A stretch of 64,000 nucleotides of DNA from CADEDH01 sp965216205. Its GTDB lineage: Bacteria; Actinomycetota; Acidimicrobiia; Acidimicrobiales; SZUA-35. The notes beneath the pieces were generated by a model that did not search any database, was not told where the DNA came from, and saw nothing but the letters and a program-made list of their open reading frames with translations. Positions 57,453 to 64,000 of the stretch are shown here, piece by piece. The number at the start of each line of letters is the position of its first letter. The first letter of the stretch is position 1. The DNA is taken from NCBI GenBank assembly GCA_965216205.1, contig OZ244139.1, positions 3,410,001-3,474,000 of the forward strand, given 5' to 3'. The position numbers and the translations under genes are program-made.

Positions 57453-58625
57453 CTACCGCGCCGATTGGACCGCAAGTGACCGGTAGAGGCCGGCGAGGCT
57501 GGCGGCGGTGTCGTCCCATGTGTAGTTCCGGATCCTCGCCGCGCCGGCGGCTCGCAGCTCGCCGGCGACCGTCGGGTCGGTGACGACCTCGCTGATCGCA
57601 GCGGCCAGGGCCGAGGCGTCGCCGACCTCGACGTAGCGGGCCGCCGGGCCGCACGTCTCGGGCAGGGCTCCGGCCCGGGTCGTGACGACAGGGCACCCGT
57701 GGGCCATCGCCTCCAGCGGCGGTAGACCGAAGCCCTCGTAGCGCGACGGGTAGGCGAGGCACGCCGCTCCCGCCAGCAGGTCGGCTCGCTCGGCGTCGGT
57801 CACATAGCCGACCCGCTGTACCCGTTCGCCCGCCGACCCGGTGGCGGCCACCGCCTCCTCGAACGCCGCAGTTCCCCAGCCGTCGGGCCCGGCCACCACG
57901 AGCCGGTGCTCCAGCCCCGCGGCCCACACCTCGGCCATCGCCGCCACCAGGGTCGGGAGATCCTTACGGGGCTCGATCGTCCCGATGAACAGCACGTAGG
58001 GACCGCCGGCCATGGCCAACCCGATCCTCGGCTCGCCCCGGGGCCCGGGGTCGAACCCGTTCGGGATCACGTGGACCCGCTCGGCCCCGAGCCCGAGGCG
58101 ATCCTGGGCCTCACGGCCGACGAAGGCGGACACGGTGTGGACGTGGGCGCCGCGGGCCAGCGCCCGGGCGACCAGCTCGGGGTACGCCCGGGCGTGGCTG
58201 GTGACCAGGTCCGGCTCGCGCCACGGTCCGAAGTCGTGGATGGTGACGAGCTCGGCAGCACCGCCGGCTGGCGGCACCACGAAGTTCGGGCCGTGGACGA
58301 CGTCGAAACCCCGAAGCGCCGGTCGATCAGCGCGCTGCCAGAGGCGATGGGCGAGCCGGGCCGGCGCCCAGACGGTCGTCGCCGCTGTGCCGGCGGGCAG
58401 CCGGGCCGCCAGCTCGCGCCGCCCCCGCAGGCTTACGATCAGGGGTCGAACGTCGACGTCGGTCCTGGTCAGCAGGCGCTCGACGATCGCGGCCACCATC
58501 ACGCCGACGCCGGTGCGAGGACCGACGAGAGCGGTGGCGTCGACGGCGACGCGGGGCGAGGACTCGGCCGGCACGAGTGGCGAGGCTACGGGCTCGCAGG
58601 GGTCGAACAACCCCCGGTGTGACAT
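57453..58625 (-). CDS. GT4-family glycosyltransferase
   Basis: A 390-residue transferase with an N-terminal acceptor domain ('VAVDATALVGPRTGVGVMVAAIVERL', 'GPNFVVPP') and a C-terminal donor-binding domain ('VLFIGTIEPRKDLPTLV', 'AYPSRYEGFGLPPLEAMAHG' with the EX7E pair). Such enzymes act in cell-wall or exopolysaccharide assembly. Acceptor and sugar are unknown. The ATG at 58625 is preferred; an upstream start at 58643 would also read. It diverges from the mutase gene. Confidence 0.88.
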   Translation of the reverse strand: MSHRGLFDPCEPVASPLVPAESSPRVAVDATALVGPRTGVGVMVAAIVERLLTRTDVDVRPLIVSLRGRRELAARLPAGTAATTVWAPARLAHRLWQRADRPALRGFDVVHGPNFVVPPAGGAAELVTIHDFGPWREPDLVTSHARAYPELVARALARGAHVHTVSAFVGREAQDRLGLGAERVHVIPNGFDPGPRGEPRIGLAMAGGPYVLFIGTIEPRKDLPTLVAAMAEVWAAGLEHRLVVAGPDGWGTAAFEEAVAATGSAGERVQRVGYVTDAERADLLAGAACLAYPSRYEGFGLPPLEAMAHGCPVVTTRAGALPETCGPAARYVEVGDASALAAAISEVVTDPTVAGELRAAGAARIRNYTWDDTAASLAGLYRSLAVQSAR

Positions 58626-58667
58626 CGGCCCACCACCGGCCAATGCGACCGTGCTACGGCCAGGTCC

Positions 58668-58673
58668 TACTAT
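58668..58673 (+). promoter_or_regulatory. -10 box for leaderless methylmalonyl-CoA mutase mRNA
   Basis: TACTAT on the plus strand ends 8 bases before the ATG at 58682. It is the best match to the actinobacterial TAnnnT consensus in the window. No ribosome-binding site. Confidence 0.6.
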
Positions 58674-58681
58674 CGGTGCCC

Positions 58682-60829
58682 ATGAGCGAGAAGCGCACCG
58701 AGGTGACGCCGGAACTGAACGGCGAGTGGGCGGAGCTGGCTGCAGGCGAGCTCCGGGACGGTGATCCAGCGGACCTCGTCGTGACCACGCCGGAGGGGAT
58801 CGCGATCAAGCCGCTGTACGACGACAGCGACCTCGCCTCGGTCGACCACCTCGGCTCGCTGCCGGGCGCCGCCCCCTACGTCCGGGGGCCGAGGGCCACG
58901 ATGTACACGAACCGGCCGTGGACCATCCGCCAGTACGCCGGGTTCTCCACCGCCGAGGAGTCGAACGAGTTCTACCGACGAAACCTCGCTGCCGGGCAGA
59001 TGGGCCTGTCGGTCGCGTTCGACCTCGCCACCCACCGGGGGTACGACTCCGACCACGAGCGGGTGAAGGGCGACGTCGGCAAGGCGGGGGTGGCGATCGA
59101 CTCCGTCGAGGACATGAAGATCCTGTTCGACGGCATCCCCCTCGACAAGATGACCGTTTCGATGACGATGAACGGTGCCGTGCTGCCGATCATGGCCTGC
59201 TACATCGTGGCCGGCGAGGAGCAGGGGGTCGAGCCGGAGAAGCTGGCGGGGACCATCCAGAACGACATCCTCAAGGAGTTCATGGTCCGCAACACCTACA
59301 TCTATCCGCCCGAGCCGAGCATGCGGATCGTGGCCGACATCATCGAGTTCACGGCCCAGCGGATGCCCCGGTTCAACTCGATCTCGATATCGGGCTACCA
59401 CATGCTGGAGGCGGGCGCGTCCGCCGACCTCGAGCTGGCCTTCACCCTGGCCGACGGCCTGGAGTACGTGCGGGCGGCGCTGGCGAAGGGCCTCGACGTC
59501 GACGCGTTCGCCGGCCGGCTGAGCTTCTTCTTCGGGATCGGGATGGACTTCTTCATGGAGGTCGCCAAGCTGCGGGCCGCCCGGCTGCTGTGGCACGAGC
59601 TGATGGCCCAGTTCGAGCCGAAGAACCCGCGGTCGTCGATGCTGCGCACCCATTGCCAGACCTCCGGGGTGTCGCTCACCGAGCAGGACCCCCACAACAA
59701 CGTGGTCCGCACCGCGGTGGAGGCGATGGCCGCGGTGCTCGGTGGCACCCAGAGCCTCCACACGAACAGCTTCGACGAGGCGCTCGGCCTCCCCACCGAG
59801 TTCAGCGCCAGGATCGCCCGCAACACCCAGCTCATCCTGGCCGAGGAGGCGGGTATCACCAGGACGGTCGATCCCCTGGCCGGGAGCTACTTCGTGGAGT
59901 CGCTCACCGCCGACCTGGCGGACCGGGCCCGGGAGATCCTGGCCGAGGTCGAGGAGCTCGGCGGGATGACGGCGGCGATCGCATCGGGGATGCCGAAGCT
60001 GCGGATCGAGGAGTCGGCCGCCCGGCGCCAGGCGAGGGTGGATCGGGGCGACGAGACCGTCGTGGGGGTCAACAAGTACACCGTGGACGATGCCGAGCTG
60101 GTCGACGTGCTCGACATCGACAACACCGCGGTCCGCAAGCAGCAGGTGGAGCGCCTCGAGCGGATCCGCGCCGACCGCGACGCCGACGCCTGCCGCAAGG
60201 CGCTCGCAGCCCTCACCGACGCCGCCCGGAACGGCGGCAACCTGCTGGCAGCGACGGTCGACGCGGCCAGGGCCCGAGCCACCGTCGGCGAGATGTCCGA
60301 CGCGCTGGAGGAGGTGTTCGGACGCTACGCCGCGGAGACGCGTACGATCAGCGGCGTGTACGGCTCCGCCTACGAGGGCGACGACGAGTTCGCCCGCATC
60401 GTCGCGAAGATCAGCGCCTTCGGCGACGAGGTGGGCCGCCGACCCCGGATGCTGGTGGTGAAGATGGGGCAGGACGGCCACGACCGGGGGGCCAAGGTGA
60501 TCGCCACCGCCTTCGCCGACCTCGGCTTCGACGTGGACATCGGTCCGTTGTTCCAGACCCCGGCCGAGGTCGCCCGCGACGCGGTCGACAACGACGTGCA
60601 CGTGGTGGGCGTCTCGTCACAAGCGGCCGGTCACAAGACGCTGGTGCCCGAGTTGATCGCCGAGCTGAAGGCGGCCGGGGCGGACGACGTGGTGGTGGTG
60701 GTCGGTGGGGTCATCCCGCCCCAGGACTACGACGAGCTGGCCCGGGCCGGCGTCGGGGCCGTCTTCGGGCCCGGAACCAACATCCCGAGCGCCGCCGAGA
60801 ACGTGCTCGATCTCATCCCTCGCGGATGA
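58682..60829 (+). CDS. mutB: Methylmalonyl-CoA mutase, catalytic subunit
   Basis: A 715-residue adenosylcobalamin enzyme converting (R)-methylmalonyl-CoA to succinyl-CoA. Substrate-channel motifs are 'NRPWTIRQYAGFS', 'ILKEFMVRNTYIYPP' (Arg for the carboxylate) and 'FNSISISGYHMLEAGA' (catalytic His). The pattern is that of methylmalonyl-CoA mutase, not isobutyryl- or ethylmalonyl-CoA mutase. The C-terminal B12-binding domain has 'KMGQDGHDRGAKV' (DxHxxG). A single chain with both domains. Its stop overlaps the meaB start (ATGA). Confidence 0.96.
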   Translation: MSEKRTEVTPELNGEWAELAAGELRDGDPADLVVTTPEGIAIKPLYDDSDLASVDHLGSLPGAAPYVRGPRATMYTNRPWTIRQYAGFSTAEESNEFYRRNLAAGQMGLSVAFDLATHRGYDSDHERVKGDVGKAGVAIDSVEDMKILFDGIPLDKMTVSMTMNGAVLPIMACYIVAGEEQGVEPEKLAGTIQNDILKEFMVRNTYIYPPEPSMRIVADIIEFTAQRMPRFNSISISGYHMLEAGASADLELAFTLADGLEYVRAALAKGLDVDAFAGRLSFFFGIGMDFFMEVAKLRAARLLWHELMAQFEPKNPRSSMLRTHCQTSGVSLTEQDPHNNVVRTAVEAMAAVLGGTQSLHTNSFDEALGLPTEFSARIARNTQLILAEEAGITRTVDPLAGSYFVESLTADLADRAREILAEVEELGGMTAAIASGMPKLRIEESAARRQARVDRGDETVVGVNKYTVDDAELVDVLDIDNTAVRKQQVERLERIRADRDADACRKALAALTDAARNGGNLLAATVDAARARATVGEMSDALEEVFGRYAAETRTISGVYGSAYEGDDEFARIVAKISAFGDEVGRRPRMLVVKMGQDGHDRGAKVIATAFADLGFDVDIGPLFQTPAEVARDAVDNDVHVVGVSSQAAGHKTLVPELIAELKAAGADDVVVVVGGVIPPQDYDELARAGVGAVFGPGTNIPSAAENVLDLIPRG

Positions 60830-61818
60830 GCGACGACGTCCACCGCTGGGCCGAGAAGCTCGTCGACGGTGACCGACGAACGCTGGCCCGGTCGATCACG
60901 AAGATCGAGTCGACCCGGCCCGACGATCAGGCGTGGGCCGAATCGGTGCTCGACGAGGTGCTCCCCCACACGGGGGGCTCGGTCCGGCTGGGGATCACCG
61001 GCACACCGGGTGTCGGCAAGAGCACCGTCATCGATTCGCTCGGCGTGCAGCTCATCAAGCAGGGACACCGGGTCGCGGTGTTGGCGGTCGATCCGTCGAG
61101 CAACCGGACCGGAGGCTCGATCCTCGGCGACAAGACCAGGATGGCCAACCTCTCGAATCGGAGCGAGGCCTTCATCCGGCCATCGCCATCGGGTGGACTC
61201 ACCGGGGGTGTGGCGAGGACGACCCGCGACTCGCTCCTGCTGTGCGAGGCGGCCGGGTTCGATGTGGTCATCGTGGAGACGATGGGGGTCGGCCAGGCCG
61301 AGACCGCGGTGGCCGACATCTGCGACCTCTTCCTCCTGCTCGTCGCCCCCGCCGGCGGCGACGACCTGCAGGGGATCAAGCGGGGTGTGATGGAGCTGGC
61401 CGACGTGGTCGGCGTCAACAAGGCCGACGGCCCACTCCTCGCCTCGGCCAACCACACCGCCGCCGACTACCGCCACGCCCTCCACCTGGTCCGGCCGAAG
61501 TGGCCGGGGGTGGAGACGCCGGTGGTGACCTGCTCGGCCCTCACCAGCGACGGTCTCGACGACCTCTGGTCGACGATCGCCGAGGTCCACGAACGGCTGC
61601 AGGCCGACGGGCACCTGTCATCGCTGCGTGCCGACCAGGCCGTGGCCCACATGAGCAGCGAGTTCGAGCACCTCCTCGCCGACCGGGTGTTCCGGCTCCC
61701 GGCGTTCGACAAGCTCCGTGAGCGGTTGGAGGCCGAGGTTCGCGACGGCAAGCGGTCACCGTCGAGCGCGGCGGCCGAACTGGGCCGCCGGGCCTGGCGG
61801 GAGCTCGGCGCCCTCTAG
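60826..61818 (+). CDS. meaB: Methylmalonyl-CoA mutase-associated GTPase MeaB
   Basis: A 330-residue G3E GTPase that protects and reloads the mutase cofactor. Walker A is in 'GITGTPGVGKSTVIDSL', and 'AVDPSSNRTGGSILGDKTRM' (Mg switch), 'VIVETMGVGQAE' and the base-specificity 'VGVNKADG' (NKxD) follow. Translation is coupled to the mutase (ATGA). Its TAG shares a CTAG tetranucleotide with the stop of the convergent methyltransferase gene. Confidence 0.96.
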   Translation: MSDDVHRWAEKLVDGDRRTLARSITKIESTRPDDQAWAESVLDEVLPHTGGSVRLGITGTPGVGKSTVIDSLGVQLIKQGHRVAVLAVDPSSNRTGGSILGDKTRMANLSNRSEAFIRPSPSGGLTGGVARTTRDSLLLCEAAGFDVVIVETMGVGQAETAVADICDLFLLLVAPAGGDDLQGIKRGVMELADVVGVNKADGPLLASANHTAADYRHALHLVRPKWPGVETPVVTCSALTSDGLDDLWSTIAEVHERLQADGHLSSLRADQAVAHMSSEFEHLLADRVFRLPAFDKLRERLEAEVRDGKRSPSSAAAELGRRAWRELGAL

Positions 61819-62504
61819 GACCCAGCAGATGCGACGAGGAGCTTGTCGCCGCCCCGCTGGAACTCGTACTCGACGGGCTCCACGCTCGTGGTGATGCCGG
61901 CTGCATCGAGCTCGGTCCGAACTGCGTCCAGGTGGCGCGAGGGGAGGCTGCCGAGCTCGAGCAGCGGGAAGATCCGCACCTCACGAGCGACGCGGCAGAG
62001 CTCGGTGATGGCGTCGGCGTGGAACCGGGTCGACAGGTGCTCGCCGTAGAGGAAGAGGAAGTGCGAGCAGACGGCCATGTCGAAGGCCCCGTCGCCGAAG
62101 GGAAGCAGCGGGAGTTGCCCGGGCCGATACCGCCCCGCAGCTCTGCCGGCCTCGTAGTCGCCGAGGAACAGCTCCATCGCCGTCCGCCGCTTGCCGACGA
62201 GATCGTCGAGGTCATCGACACCTCGGCCCCAGGTGAAGTCGGCGGCGTTGGCGGCGGTCTGGCCCACCATGTCGTCGAACACCGCCTCGACCCGGGCGCG
62301 GATCTCCTCGGCCGGGTAGGCGTAGATCGGATCGACCGAGACCACGTCGACGCCGTCGGCGGAAGCCTCAGCGTTGAAGCTCGCCGGGCCGTCACCGCAA
62401 CCGAGCACCCGGCGTGACAGGTCGGCGTCGGACAGCGCGAACATCGCCCGGTACTCCGAGTATCGCCGACCCCACGGAACCACCTCGGCCAAGCGAAAGA
62501 CCAT
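61815..62504 (-). CDS. SAM-dependent methyltransferase-like protein, unknown substrate
   Basis: A 229-residue protein with a class I methyltransferase SAM motif 'VLGCGDGPASFN' (about residues 33-44), acidic loop 'VVSVDPIYAYP', and post-motifs 'FGDGAFDMAVCSHFLFLY' and 'ELCRVAREVRIFPL'. It lacks a recognition domain, so small-molecule or lipid substrates are likely. The ATG at 62504 has TAGGGT ending 5 bases upstream. It is divergent from the amidohydrolase gene. Confidence 0.8.
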   Translation of the reverse strand: MVFRLAEVVPWGRRYSEYRAMFALSDADLSRRVLGCGDGPASFNAEASADGVDVVSVDPIYAYPAEEIRARVEAVFDDMVGQTAANAADFTWGRGVDDLDDLVGKRRTAMELFLGDYEAGRAAGRYRPGQLPLLPFGDGAFDMAVCSHFLFLYGEHLSTRFHADAITELCRVAREVRIFPLLELGSLPSRHLDAVRTELDAAGITTSVEPVEYEFQRGGDKLLVASAGS

Positions 62505-62509
62505 GCCGG

Positions 62510-62515
62510 ACCCTA
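62510..62515 (-). promoter_or_regulatory. -10-like box before the methyltransferase gene
   Basis: TAGGGT on the minus strand with 5 bases to the ATG at 62504. Confidence 0.42.
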
Positions 62516-62617
62516 CATCCCCGCCCGATCGGCAAACCCTGTCATTTCGGCCCTGCCCCGATCGGGCCGAGCGGACCCGACGACGACGCCGAGTCGATGC
62601 TCGCCTGACCCACCACC

Positions 62618-62623
62618 TACTGT
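62618..62623 (+). promoter_or_regulatory. -10-like box for the amidohydrolase gene
   Basis: TACTGT on the plus strand, 32 bases upstream of the ATG at 62656. Unlike most units here, this leaves a leader with a ribosome-binding site. Confidence 0.35.
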
Positions 62624-62655
62624 GGGCACAGCCGAGACGATCGGGGGACTCGATC

Positions 62656-63849
62656 ATGACCATCACGGAGACCGCGCCCGAACACGACGTTCTGGCGGGG
62701 ATCAAGATCATCGACGTCGACACCCACCTGTCGGAGCCGGCCGACCTCTGGACCTCACGGGCTCCTGCACGATTCCGCGAGCAGGTGCCCCGCCACGTCG
62801 AGGTGAACGGGAGGATGCGCTGGATCATCGGCGACGACATCGATCTCGGCGGAACCGGTGCCGCCAGCGTCGTGGACCCGTCTGGCGACAAGATCTACGG
62901 CGTGAGCTGGATGAAGCTCCCCTACGACGAGGTGCACGCAGCTTCCTCGCAGATGCCCGCCCGGGTGCAGATGATGGACCAGCACGGGATCCACGCCCAG
63001 GTCATGTACCCGAACCTCGCGGGGTTCGGGAACCAGGCGTTCCTCCGTGTCGACGACGCGGAGCTCCGGCTGCTGTGCGCCCAGATCTACAACGACGCCG
63101 GGGCCGAGCACCAGGAGCAGTCGGGCCAGCGGATCTTCACGATGGCACTCGTTCCCTGGTGGGACATCACCGCCGCCGTCGACGAGGTGAAGCGCTGCGC
63201 CGCCATGGGTCTCCGGGGCGTCGTGACGTGCTCGAACCCCGAGGATGCCGGGTTGCCCGACCTGTCGCAGCCCGAGTGGGAGCCGTTCTTCGCCACCTGC
63301 GAAGAGCTGCAGATGTCGATCAACTTCCACATCGGCTCGAGCCAGCGGGAGATGGACTTCTACGGCAAGACCTCATGGCCGACCCACGGCGGCGAGACGA
63401 GGCTGGCCCTGGGTTCCGCCAACCTCTTCATGGGGAACGCCCGCATCATCGGCAACCTGATCTACGCCGGCGTCCCGGAGCGGTTCCCCGGCTGCAAGTT
63501 CGTGTCGGTCGAGTCCGGCGTGGGATGGGTGCCCTTCTACCTCGACGCACTCGACTACGAGATGGCCGAGACCATGCCCAACGATCGCCAGAAGCTGAGC
63601 CTGCTCCCCTCGGAGTACTACCGGCGACAGTTCTACAGCTGCTTCTGGTTCGAGCGATCCGGTCTCCGGAGCGCCATCGAGAGCCTCGGAGCCGAAACAG
63701 TGCTCTTCGAGACCGATTTCCCCCATCCCACGTGCCTCTACCCCGACGGCATGGACCACATCCGCTCGACGCTGGCCGATCTCGATGCGACGACCCGCCG
63801 GATGGTCCTCCAGGACAACGCTGCCGCCCTCTACCGCATCCCCGTGTAG
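62656..63849 (+). CDS. Amidohydrolase-2 family metal-dependent hydrolase
   Basis: A 397-residue TIM-barrel protein (PF04909 type). Metal-site and family pieces are 'IIDVDTHLSEPADLW', 'MMDQHGIHAQVMYPN', 'INFHIGSSQ' (metal His) and 'VLFETDFPHPTCLYPDG' (Asp and His). Relatives include decarboxylases and hydrolases of aromatic or ring-cleavage products, as well as uncharacterised actinobacterial proteins. The substrate is unknown. The ATG is preceded by GGGGGA with a 7-base spacer, and a TACTGT box lies at 62618-62623. Confidence 0.86.
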   Translation: MTITETAPEHDVLAGIKIIDVDTHLSEPADLWTSRAPARFREQVPRHVEVNGRMRWIIGDDIDLGGTGAASVVDPSGDKIYGVSWMKLPYDEVHAASSQMPARVQMMDQHGIHAQVMYPNLAGFGNQAFLRVDDAELRLLCAQIYNDAGAEHQEQSGQRIFTMALVPWWDITAAVDEVKRCAAMGLRGVVTCSNPEDAGLPDLSQPEWEPFFATCEELQMSINFHIGSSQREMDFYGKTSWPTHGGETRLALGSANLFMGNARIIGNLIYAGVPERFPGCKFVSVESGVGWVPFYLDALDYEMAETMPNDRQKLSLLPSEYYRRQFYSCFWFERSGLRSAIESLGAETVLFETDFPHPTCLYPDGMDHIRSTLADLDATTRRMVLQDNAAALYRIPV

Positions 63850-63860
63850 CCGTCGCAGGT

Positions 63861-63885
63861 GCCGGGCCCCGGCAGCGGGCCCGGC
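63861..63885 (+). terminator. GC-rich hairpin after the amidohydrolase gene
   Basis: gccgggccc pairs with gggcccggc (9 bp) around a 7-base loop, starting 12 bases after the stop. No T-tract follows, as is common in high-GC actinobacteria, so efficiency is uncertain. Confidence 0.55.
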
Positions 63886-63898
63886 GGTCGCCACCCGA

Positions 63899-63904
63899 TA
63901 ACCT
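63899..63904 (+). promoter_or_regulatory. -10-like box for the last, truncated gene
   Basis: TAACCT on the plus strand, 69 bases upstream of the ATG at 63974. It could start a leader carrying the GGAGG site. Confidence 0.25.
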
Positions 63905-63973
63905 CAGAGTCTGGTCGAACCGGGCAGGGCCACGATGCACCACTCGGTCGTAGCGAGGCCGGAGGGACGATCG

Positions 63974-64000
63974 ATGGAGGCAGAAGACACTGGTTCGGCT
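63974..64000 (+). CDS. Start of a further gene, cut by the window edge
   Basis: Nine codons (MEAEDTGSA) after an excellent GGAGG ribosome-binding site with an 8-base spacer. Too short to identify. The frame is open to the window end. Confidence 0.5.

Noticed and set aside
1..64000. Search for tRNA, rRNA, riboswitch, prophage or insertion-sequence features
   Set aside because: I saw no cloverleaf with a GTTCGA-type T loop, no transposase or integrase, and no conserved riboswitch core. By-eye inspection could miss a diverged RNA.

Overview
The window is chromosomal DNA of a GC-rich (roughly 70% G+C by eye) actinobacterium. I infer a deep-branching, non-mycobacterial member, most likely class Acidimicrobiia. 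The support is a mycobacteria-like order of housekeeping genes, phosphatidylinositol-mannoside genes (pgsA, patA-like, pimA), a mycothiol-type ligase (mshC), an InhA/FabI-type enoyl reductase, a single bifunctional Rel protein and actinobacterial-style promoters. I see no phage, IS element, CRISPR array, rRNA or tRNA. No gene-free stretch exceeds about 140 bases.

Layout. 0-4 kb (minus strand): the 5' end of a HelD-like RNA polymerase recycling ATPase, an acyl-CoA dehydrogenase, an atypical SDR protein and a secreted CAP protein. 4-7.7 kb: aroKB-pepQ-efp-nusB, transcribed leftward, with shikimate kinase and dehydroquinate synthase fused. 7.7-16 kb: rarA, DUF948, a hypothetical gene, alaS, ruvX, mltG, aroE and a prepilin peptidase, an order known from other actinobacteria. 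16-27.9 kb: ruvC-ruvA-ruvB-queA-tgt, yajC-secD-secF, rel (preceded by a 12-codon upstream ORF) and aspS. 28-29.8 kb: an ABC exporter pair on the plus strand. 29.8-33.1 kb: yebC, a Septum_form protein, pdxS/pdxT and a small HTH protein beside a large inverted repeat. 33-43 kb: a DUF3048 lipoprotein, a degenerate M48-like membrane protein, pimA, patA-like, pgsA, a membrane protein, HIT, thrS, a PlsC-type acyltransferase and mshC. 43-64 kb no longer follows the mycobacterial order. It holds the enoyl reductase, two M23 proteins (one with a broken frame), two CNNM/CBS proteins, an ABC ATPase, a DUF3445 protein, birA next to a biotin-dependent acyl-CoA carboxylase, a Usp-like protein, an NhaP-type antiporter, an LpdA-like reductase, a glycosyltransferase, methylmalonyl-CoA mutase with its chaperone MeaB, a methyltransferase and an amidohydrolase.

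How the genes work together. Translation and its fidelity (alaS, aspS, thrS, efp, queA/tgt), Holliday-junction and fork repair (ruvABC, rarA), Sec export (secDF-yajC), envelope building (mltG, M23 proteins, pimA/patA/pgsA) and stringent response (rel) form the conserved core. The carboxylase, mutase, MeaB and BirA fit propionyl-CoA/methylmalonyl-CoA metabolism.

The main points for a second look are: a recurrent TAnnnT box 6-8 nt before start codons (leaderless transcripts), including one in front of a mini-ORF coupled to rel; a Tgt protein without the three zinc cysteines; an apparent 2-nt lesion in a 15-bp tandem repeat that splits a secreted M23 protein from its signal peptide; a 12-bp perfect inverted repeat over the promoter of a small HTH gene; two genes (aroE, ruvX) that seem to begin at CTG codons overlapping the preceding stop; and an M48-like protein that has lost HExxH.
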